Part shown: positions 6,611 through 11,115 of the stretch, piece after piece
Numbering within the stretch: the stretch's first letter is position 1
How the letters are laid out: the number at the start of each line of letters is the position of its first letter
Origin: Chitinophagales bacterium
GTDB taxonomy: Bacteria > Bacteroidota > Bacteroidia > Chitinophagales > JAHDHT01
Direction of reading: 5' to 3'
Assembly: GCA_020631175.1 (NCBI GenBank)
Contig: JAHDHT010000052.1
Coordinates: 6,334 to 17,448, forward strand
DNA length: 11,115 nt
The notes under the pieces: generated by a model
The model's input: the letters and a program-made list of their open reading frames with translations, nothing else
What the model was told of the DNA's origin: nothing
Database searches by the model: none
Made by a program: the position numbers and the translations under genes

Positions 6611-7489
6611 ATGCAATATAAATCAACTGCCATATTACAAATGAATGAACAACTTCAAATATCTTTTGATAAATTACTGGATAAATTATCCGGCTGGTTA
6701 GATGCCATTATCCTTGGACTGCCAAACTTTATTATTGCTGCTGCAACATTTGTTATTGCATTTCTTTTATCAAAAAGCCTTCAAAAATACCTGGATAAAA
6801 TATTGAAGCGTTTTATAAAGCAAGCTTCTATTCGTAGCCTGATAGTAAATATTGCATCCTTAATAATTATTTTGGCAGGTGTATTTCTTGCATTAGCCAT
6901 TTTAAACCTGGACGGTACTCTACAATCGCTCTTAGCCGGTGCCGGTGTTGCCGGTATTGCAATTAGTTTAGCGCTTCAAGGAACATTAAGCAACACCTTT
7001 TCAGGTATTTTTATCGCAATAAAAAACGAATTAAATGTTGGCAATTATATTGAATCAAATGGATATGCCGGTGAAATAGTAGATATTGATCTTAGAAATA
7101 CAAAAATTAAAGAGGCTGACAATAATATAGTTGTTATACCAAACAAATTGATTTTAGAAAAACCATTTAAAAACTTTGGTTTAACCAAACAAATCAGAAC
7201 AACCATTAAATGTGGAGTCGATTACAATGCAGATTTACAAGAAGTAGAAGACATCGCAAAAAAAACGATACGCGAAAACTTCTCTAATACAACAGACAGA
7301 AAAATTGAGTTTTACTACACCGATTTTGGTGACAGCTCAATTAATTTTATTCTACGATTTTGGTTAACTGGTGAAAGTAATCTCAGTGCAATAGCCGTTA
7401 AAAGCAAGGCGATCAAAAAATTAAAAAGTGCGTTCGATAAAAACCACATTAATATTCCGTATCCGATTCGTATGATCTACAATAAATAA
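6611..7489 (+). CDS. Small-conductance mechanosensitive channel, MscS family
   Basis: This 292-residue inner-membrane protein belongs to the MscS family, which opens under membrane tension to release solutes on osmotic downshock. Predicted membrane segments are at about 31-55, 75-100 and 105-135. The third carries the Gly/Ala-rich pore helix (AGAGVAGIAISLALQG, 109-124) followed by TLSNTFSGIFI. The beta domain follows with NVGNYIESNGYAGEIVDIDLRNTKIKE and VVIPNKLILEKPFKNF, the strongest family signature. The C-terminal alpha/beta domain closes with NIPYPIRMIY. This is the short three-helix MscS form, near the length of E. coli MscS. A second in-frame ATG at 6641 (residue 11) may be the true start, since residues 1-10 add nothing recognisable. 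Gaps of 26 bases upstream and six downstream support an operon. Confidence 0.93.
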   Translation: MQYKSTAILQMNEQLQISFDKLLDKLSGWLDAIILGLPNFIIAAATFVIAFLLSKSLQKYLDKILKRFIKQASIRSLIVNIASLIIILAGVFLALAILNLDGTLQSLLAGAGVAGIAISLALQGTLSNTFSGIFIAIKNELNVGNYIESNGYAGEIVDIDLRNTKIKEADNNIVVIPNKLILEKPFKNFGLTKQIRTTIKCGVDYNADLQEVEDIAKKTIRENFSNTTDRKIEFYYTDFGDSSINFILRFWLTGESNLSAIAVKSKAIKKLKSAFDKNHINIPYPIRMIYNK

Positions 7490-7495
7490 AATACT

Positions 7496-8020
7496 ATGTT
7501 AAAGCAGTTATTCTTCTTGTTACTTTTGATTAGCACACTTATATCTTGTACAGAACACAATCCAAACACCAATGCTTCCGGCGAAGATGAGTTAAAATCG
7601 CTTGAAATAAACAGGACCCTCAAAAAAAATGAACAACGATTTAATGCCATTCATTATGTGCCTATTTATTCTGATATTTATTTCGATCGCACCAATCAAA
7701 AGTTTCTACTTTCTGCAACTTTAAGTATTCGTAACACCAGTTTCAACGACACTTTATTTGTAAGTAAAATAGAATATTATAACACGGGAGGTGAAAGACT
7801 TAGGGAATATATTGAAAAAACAATTGCCATTGCTCCAATGGCTACCGTAAATTACGTTATAGAAAAAGAAGATGAATCTGGAGGGCATGGAGCAAATTTT
7901 ATAGTTGAACTAAATTCGAATAATGCCAACATCAAACCTATTATCCAGGCAATAATGATAGGAACAATCGGTAATAAAGCGTTTTCATTTACCAGTGAAA
8001 GCTATACGATTGCAGAATAA
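7496..8020 (+). CDS. DUF3124 domain lipoprotein
   Basis: 174 residues. The N-terminus is a lipoprotein signal (MLKQLFFLLLLISTLISC) with lipobox L-I-S-C and acylated Cys18, followed by a polar linker to about residue 45. The remainder matches DUF3124: VPIYSDIY (55-62), LLSATLSIRNT (71-81), YYNTGGERLREYIEK (94-108), the highly characteristic ESGGHGANFIVE (127-138) and IIQAIMIGTIG (149-159). The role of DUF3124 is unknown; the fold is probably an all-beta sandwich exposed at the periplasmic or outer surface. It starts six bases after the mscS stop, so it is probably translated from the same mRNA. I see no strong hairpin terminator after it; AATTTC/GAAATT at 8056-8072 is a weak candidate. Confidence 0.87.
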   Translation: MLKQLFFLLLLISTLISCTEHNPNTNASGEDELKSLEINRTLKKNEQRFNAIHYVPIYSDIYFDRTNQKFLLSATLSIRNTSFNDTLFVSKIEYYNTGGERLREYIEKTIAIAPMATVNYVIEKEDESGGHGANFIVELNSNNANIKPIIQAIMIGTIGNKAFSFTSESYTIAE

Positions 8021-8244
8021 CAGATCGATAGTATACTAGAATTCGTAGTTCGTAAAATTTCTATTTGAAATTATTGCAGAATCACTTGCAGATCAATTCA
8101 AAGAAATGACTGTTTGCTAGTAAGTTAACCGTATTTCTACCTTACACCTATATGATTATCAACCGATTGCGCCTACAAAAATGTTGATTAGTACCTTAGA
8201 AATCTAATGCAATTTGTTGCCGCTTTGATTTTTCAAATTTTCAA

Positions 8245-8252
8245 TACCTTTA
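8245..8252 (+). promoter_or_regulatory. -7-like box (TACCTTTA) of first micro-lipoprotein
   Basis: TACCTTTA matches TAnnTTTG at seven of eight positions and ends four bases before the GTG at 8257. The same box and gap occur in front of the second micro-lipoprotein, inside a 19-base block conserved at 18 positions (8243-8261 versus 8547-8565). A TTG at 8225-8227 could be a -33 element, although its 17-base spacing is slightly short. Confidence 0.55.
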
Positions 8253-8256
8253 TTTG

Positions 8257-8412
8257 GTGAAGCAGTTATTATCGATCGTTATTGTATGCATTTTATTTGC
8301 GCTTTCTTCCTGTTCAGGTAGCGCAAATGTAGTATCTACCTCTTGCAACATGGAAAACTGCACAACCGATTGTTGCCCTGAACAAGCTTCCTGCTGTCCG
8401 GGGCATGAATAA
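8257..8412 (+). CDS. Cys-rich micro-lipoprotein with CCPxH tail (copy 1)
   Basis: A 51-residue frame with a GTG start; a TTG start three bases earlier (8254) is aligned with the ATG of the second copy. Residues 1-19 are a lipoprotein signal (K-Q-L-L-S-I-V-I-V-C-I-L-F-A-L-S-S-C) with acylated Cys19. The mature 33-residue peptide is unusually rich in Cys: C30, C35, C39-C40 and C46-C47. The tail reads C-C-P-E-Q-A-S-C-C-P-G-H-E, giving two CCP units, the second as CCPGH. Cys pairs next to Pro and His suggest metal or thiol chemistry, but this is inference and I do not recognise a family. A related gene follows 145 bases downstream. The short length, shared start block and shared tail motif argue that it is a real gene. 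Confidence 0.72.
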   Translation: MKQLLSIVIVCILFALSSCSGSANVVSTSCNMENCTTDCCPEQASCCPGHE

Positions 8413-8548
8413 GCCGGCCCGGCAATAGAGATTTCACTAAACTACATTTAATAGAAAACCAGGCAAAATGCAGAAGCTAGCAGTATTCGGGAACTTTTAA
8501 ATAAGTCATGCTGAGTTTCATAGAATGCCTGTATTCTCTAAATTTGAA

Positions 8549-8556
8549 TACCTTTA
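8549..8556 (+). promoter_or_regulatory. -7-like box (TACCTTTA) of second micro-lipoprotein
   Basis: The box is identical to that of copy 1 and ends four bases before GTG 8561 and one base before ATG 8558. If the box sets the transcript start as usual, the mRNA would begin at about 8560-8561, favouring the GTG as a leaderless start. Confidence 0.5.
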
Positions 8557-8557
8557 T

Positions 8558-8740
8558 ATGGTGAAATATCTTTTCATAAATATTTTAATGGCTTCTATTT
8601 TGCTGCTCTCATCTTGCTCAGCCAGCAAAAAAGTTGAAGAAACAGAATTGAGCATGAGGGAGTTAATGTATAAATACCGAACACAACAAGGAGCTTGTTG
8701 CCCGGCACATAATAATAAGCCACCTACCATTAAGTTTTAA
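8558..8740 (+). CDS. Micro-lipoprotein with CCPxH motif (copy 2)
   Basis: 60 residues from ATG 8558, or 59 from GTG 8561. An in-frame ATG at 8525 would put polar residues ahead of the signal and place the promoter box inside the gene, so I reject it. The signal (MVKYLFINILMASILLLSSC) has acylated Cys20. The mature part is partly helical (KKVEETELSMRELMYKYR), then has Q-Q-G-A-C47-C48-P49-A-H51 and a short Pro/Lys tail. It resembles copy 1 in the lipoprotein signal (both end ...SSCS), the (A/S)-C-C-P-(A/G)-H motif and the nucleotide block over the start, but the middle is unrelated and it has fewer Cys. Function unknown; it is possibly an envelope metal-binding or thiol peptide. Confidence 0.75.
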   Translation: MVKYLFINILMASILLLSSCSASKKVEETELSMRELMYKYRTQQGACCPAHNNKPPTIKF

Positions 8741-8785
8741 ATATCAACTGCAATAAGGATTGTACCGGAAATACTTTTTGATGGA

Positions 8786-8938
8786 ATGCTAACAAGCTTT
8801 GGAAGATGCAGGCGACCAGCGGAAGCCGGCAGCTGACTTAAGCTTGCAGCGTGACAGCTAAAAGATTGCAGGGGAAAGCCTGACCCCGATTTCCATCGGG
8901 GGATTGCCCAAAAAACAAGCTTAATGGCATGCTAACAA
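8786..8938. repeat. Structured intergenic repeat-like element with flanking ATGCTAACAA direct repeats
   Basis: The 10-mer ATGCTAACAA occurs at both ends (8786-8795 and 8929-8938). AACAAGCTT also occurs twice (8791-8799 and 8914-8922). Between them lie nested inverted repeats: CAGGC/GCCTG (8809-8813, 8878-8882) encloses AGCTG/CAGCT (8831-8835, 8855-8859), and a hairpin CCCCGAT-TTCC-ATCGGGG (8884-8901) follows. The element is GC-richer than its flanks and has no reading frame of note. It probably belongs to a dispersed Bacteroidota intergenic family. The 7-pair hairpin lacks a T run, so it is not a standard terminator. Confidence 0.6.
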
Positions 8939-8943
8939 CTCCA

Positions 8944-8979
8944 TAAACTTAAGTTTACACTTAGACTTATACTTAACAT
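8944..8979. promoter_or_regulatory. 14-base perfect palindrome and ACTTA array upstream of pheT
   Basis: TAAACTTAAGTTTA (8944-8957) is a perfect palindrome. It runs into ACTTA units at short spacing (acACTTAgACTTAtACTTA, to about 8977). It sits directly upstream of the pheT -7 box and overlaps the -33 area, so it could be an operator or simply a low-complexity array like the ACTTG array at 4113-4160. Confidence 0.35.
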
Positions 8980-8987
8980 CTCTTTCT

Positions 8988-8995
8988 TATCTTTG
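8988..8995 (+). promoter_or_regulatory. pheT -7 promoter box (TATCTTTG)
   Basis: A perfect match to TAnnTTTG, ending 19 bases before the pheT ATG, which would give a short leader of about 15 bases. No clear -33 TTG is present; the upstream region is ACTTA-rich. Confidence 0.6.
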
Positions 8996-9014
8996 CGGCT
9001 TAAAATTTAAGTAT

Positions 9015-11115
9015 ATGAAAATTTCATTCAACTGGTTAAAATCATACATCGATTTTGATCAAAATGTGCATGAAATTGCCGAGATATTAACCGATATCGG
9101 ATTAGAAGTGGAAGGCTTGCAGACCTGGGAATCGGTTCCGGGAGGATTGAAGGGATTAGTGGTTGGAAAAGTATTGACTGCTGAGCAACATCCAAACGCA
9201 GACCGATTGAAAGTTACAACTGTTGATGTAGGCGGAGATGAGCCTTTACCGATCGTTTGTGGCGCTCCGAATGTGGCAGCCGGTCAGCATGTGGTAGTGG
9301 CTACTCCAGACACTACTATTTTTCCTTTAAATGGTGAACCGTTTAAAATTAAAAAGGCAAAAATAAGAGGGGAAGTTTCGCAGGGAATGATTTGTGCGGA
9401 AGATGAAATCGGATTAGGTACTTCGCATGACGGAATTATTGTACTTTCAGATCAATCGACTATAGGCGCACCGTTAACTGATATTTTTGAAATTGAAAGT
9501 GATCATATTATTGAAATCGGATTAACGCCCAACCGGTCTGATGCTTATTCTCATATCGGGGTAGCGCGTGATCTTGCCGCAGCTTTGAAAATTAATTTCG
9601 AAAACAAGAATGAAGTTCAATGGCCGGATGTGAGCGCATTCAAAGCAGACAAGCAGGAAGGCAATTTTACGGTCAGCATAGAGGACACAGAAAAATGTAA
9701 GCGATATACCGGTTTATATTTAACAGGTATTGAAGTAAAAGAATCTCCTAATTGGTTAAAAAACCGTTTAGCAGCAGTTGGTGTTCGACCGATCAGCAAC
9801 ATTGTCGACATCACTAACTTTATTTTACATGAAACCGGTCAACCTTTGCATGCATTTGATGCAAAAGAAGTTAAAGGTGAAAAAATAATTGTAAAGACTT
9901 TAGCGGAAGGATCATCTTTTCTTTCACTTGACGAAGTGGAACGTAAATTAACGTCGACTGATTTAATGATTTGTGACGGTGATTCGAACGGTATGTGTAT
10001 CGCAGGTATTTTCGGGGGATTGAAAAGTGGTGTTAAAGACGATACCACGACCGTTTTTCTTGAAAGCGCATGTTTCGAACCGATTAATACAAGAAAATCT
10101 TCTTTCCATCATAATTTAAGAACGGATGCAGCAATGCGATTCGAAAAAGGTGTTGATCCGAATAGGGCAGATTATGCATTGAAACGTGCTGCATTATTAA
10201 TGAAGGAATTGGCAGGCGCTAAAATTGCCTCTGAAATTATTGATGTTTATCCTGAAGTAATTGCTAAAAAAGAAATTGCAGTTCGATTTAAAAATATCAG
10301 AACCTTAATTGGGGCTGAATTAAGCAATGAAGAAATCACATCTATTTTAACGGCGCTGGAAATGGACATTAGTAATTTAACTGAGGATGGATGTACGGTT
10401 GCTGTTCCAACAAATAAATATGATGTAGAAAGAGAGGCAGATATTATTGAAGAAGTATTGAGAATTTACGGATTCAATAAAATTGAAATTCCTGAGCAGG
10501 TAAAAGTTGCATTAAGTTATTCGGAGCGACCAAGTAATTATCAAATTGAAAATAATGTTGCTGATTGGTTGATCGCAAATGGTTTCACTGAAATGATGAA
10601 TCTTTCGATCAGTAATTCAAAATTCAATACTGAATTAAAATACAAAGAAGACTCCATTGTTCCTTTATTGAATAGTTTAAATGCGGATCTGGATGTGATG
10701 CGAAACAACATGTTGTTTTCAGGTCTTGGTTCGATTAAACATAATATTAATAGACAAGAGCGCAATCTGAAATTTTTCGAATTTGGTAAAACCTATTTCA
10801 AAACCGATGATGATTATTCGGAGCGTTTGAATTTATCAATCATGGTAACCGGACAGCAGGCGAAAGAAAATTGGAGCAATGCCAATGAAAAACAAGATTT
10901 CTTTTATCTGAAAGGGATTATTGAGCGCATGCTTGAGCGGTTTGGAAAAACAGGTTTAAAGCTTAAAGAGGCAAGTGCTGAATATTTTGACTATGGTTTA
11001 CAATGGGAAGATCATACGGGTAAGGTTATACTTGAAACCGGTAAGGTTAAAAGTCAATACGCGCAGCATTTCGATATAGATCAGGAAGTATTTTATGCTT
11101 TGGTCGATTGGAAAT
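9015..11115 (+). CDS. pheT: Phenylalanine--tRNA ligase beta subunit, C-terminus outside window
   Basis: This is the beta chain of the alpha2/beta2 enzyme that charges tRNA-Phe. 700 codons are present and open to the window edge. Bacteroidota PheT is about 800 residues, so roughly the last 100 residues, the anticodon-binding (FDX-ACB) domain, are missing only because the window ends. In order: the N-terminal helix bundle (MKISFNWLKSYIDF); the EMAP-II-like tRNA-binding domain with HPNADRL (59-65); the B3/B4 domain, which houses editing in this family, at about 210-400, with TPNRSDAYSHIGVARDLAAAL, VGVRPISNIVDITNFI and GQPLHAFDA; the B5 domain at about 420-487, ending in KYDVEREADIIEEVLRIYGF; and the start of the catalytic-like core. 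The ATG at 9015 follows a perfect -7 box. I see no frameshift. pheS is not adjacent upstream, so the two subunits are not in one operon here. Confidence 0.96.
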   Translation, partial: MKISFNWLKSYIDFDQNVHEIAEILTDIGLEVEGLQTWESVPGGLKGLVVGKVLTAEQHPNADRLKVTTVDVGGDEPLPIVCGAPNVAAGQHVVVATPDTTIFPLNGEPFKIKKAKIRGEVSQGMICAEDEIGLGTSHDGIIVLSDQSTIGAPLTDIFEIESDHIIEIGLTPNRSDAYSHIGVARDLAAALKINFENKNEVQWPDVSAFKADKQEGNFTVSIEDTEKCKRYTGLYLTGIEVKESPNWLKNRLAAVGVRPISNIVDITNFILHETGQPLHAFDAKEVKGEKIIVKTLAEGSSFLSLDEVERKLTSTDLMICDGDSNGMCIAGIFGGLKSGVKDDTTTVFLESACFEPINTRKSSFHHNLRTDAAMRFEKGVDPNRADYALKRAALLMKELAGAKIASEIIDVYPEVIAKKEIAVRFKNIRTLIGAELSNEEITSILTALEMDISNLTEDGCTVAVPTNKYDVEREADIIEEVLRIYGFNKIEIPEQVKVALSYSERPSNYQIENNVADWLIANGFTEMMNLSISNSKFNTELKYKEDSIVPLLNSLNADLDVMRNNMLFSGLGSIKHNINRQERNLKFFEFGKTYFKTDDDYSERLNLSIMVTGQQAKENWSNANEKQDFFYLKGIIERMLERFGKTGLKLKEASAEYFDYGLQWEDHTGKVILETGKVKSQYAQHFDIDQEVFYALVDWK

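Noticed and set aside
8056..8072. AATTTC-TATTT-GAAATT hairpin after the DUF3124 gene, as a terminator
   Set aside because: The stem is six A/T-rich pairs with no T run after it, too weak to call.
8525..8557. Upstream ATG (8525) as the start of the second micro-lipoprotein
   Set aside because: It would place the conserved promoter-like box inside the coding region and add polar residues before the lipoprotein signal; the paralogue comparison supports a start at 8558 or 8561.
9617..10765. Three minus-strand frames of 65-74 codons inside pheT
   Set aside because: They are antisense to an intact pheT with all its domains in order; they show no signals of their own.

Overview
The window looks like a chromosomal segment from a member of the Bacteroidota. 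The supporting signs are AT-rich DNA, a PorP/SprF-family protein of the type IX secretion/gliding system, a DUF1573 periplasmic protein, signal peptides ending in ...AQ/F, lipoproteins with an S-S-C or I-S-C lipobox, almost no purine-rich Shine-Dalgarno sequences, and promoter boxes of the TAnnTTTG type. I cannot name the genus.

Layout. 1-889 (minus) is the N-terminal part of a secreted surface protein, cut by the window edge. 890-1142 is a palindrome-rich spacer. 1143-1595 (minus) encodes a DUF1573 protein. 1713-2729 (plus) encodes a PorP/SprF-like protein whose end overlaps, tail to tail, the end of glyA (2665-3975, minus). 3976-4424 holds no gene but contains short-repeat arrays and a visibly GC-richer structured element. 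4425-4790 (minus) is a small unknown protein, possibly with a PH-like fold. 4791-5236 is an AT-rich non-coding stretch in front of a four-gene plus-strand cluster: a Dps-family ferritin (5237-5734), a degenerate tandem universal-stress protein (5790-6584), an MscS-type mechanosensitive channel (6611-7489) and a DUF3124 lipoprotein (7496-8020). Two tiny related lipoproteins with CCPxH tails follow (8257-8412 and 8558-8740). Next come a structured repeat-like element (8786-8938) and pheT (9015 to the window end, incomplete at its C-terminus).

Function. glyA and pheT are housekeeping genes. The Dps/USP/MscS/DUF3124 genes have short spacing and one orientation, and read as a stress unit covering iron and peroxide protection, general stress sensing, turgor relief and an envelope lipoprotein. 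The two CCPxH micro-lipoproteins are the least explained coding material and the best candidates for something undescribed. A 19-base block identical at 18 positions covers the start of both genes. It includes a -7-like box ending exactly four bases before a shared GTG, which suggests leaderless mRNAs. A similar four-base gap is seen at glyA, at the first surface-protein gene and possibly at the dps-like gene. Three spacers (949-1125, 4251-4412, 8786-8938) contain organised inverted repeats typical of dispersed intergenic elements. Whether they recur elsewhere in the genome cannot be tested from this window.
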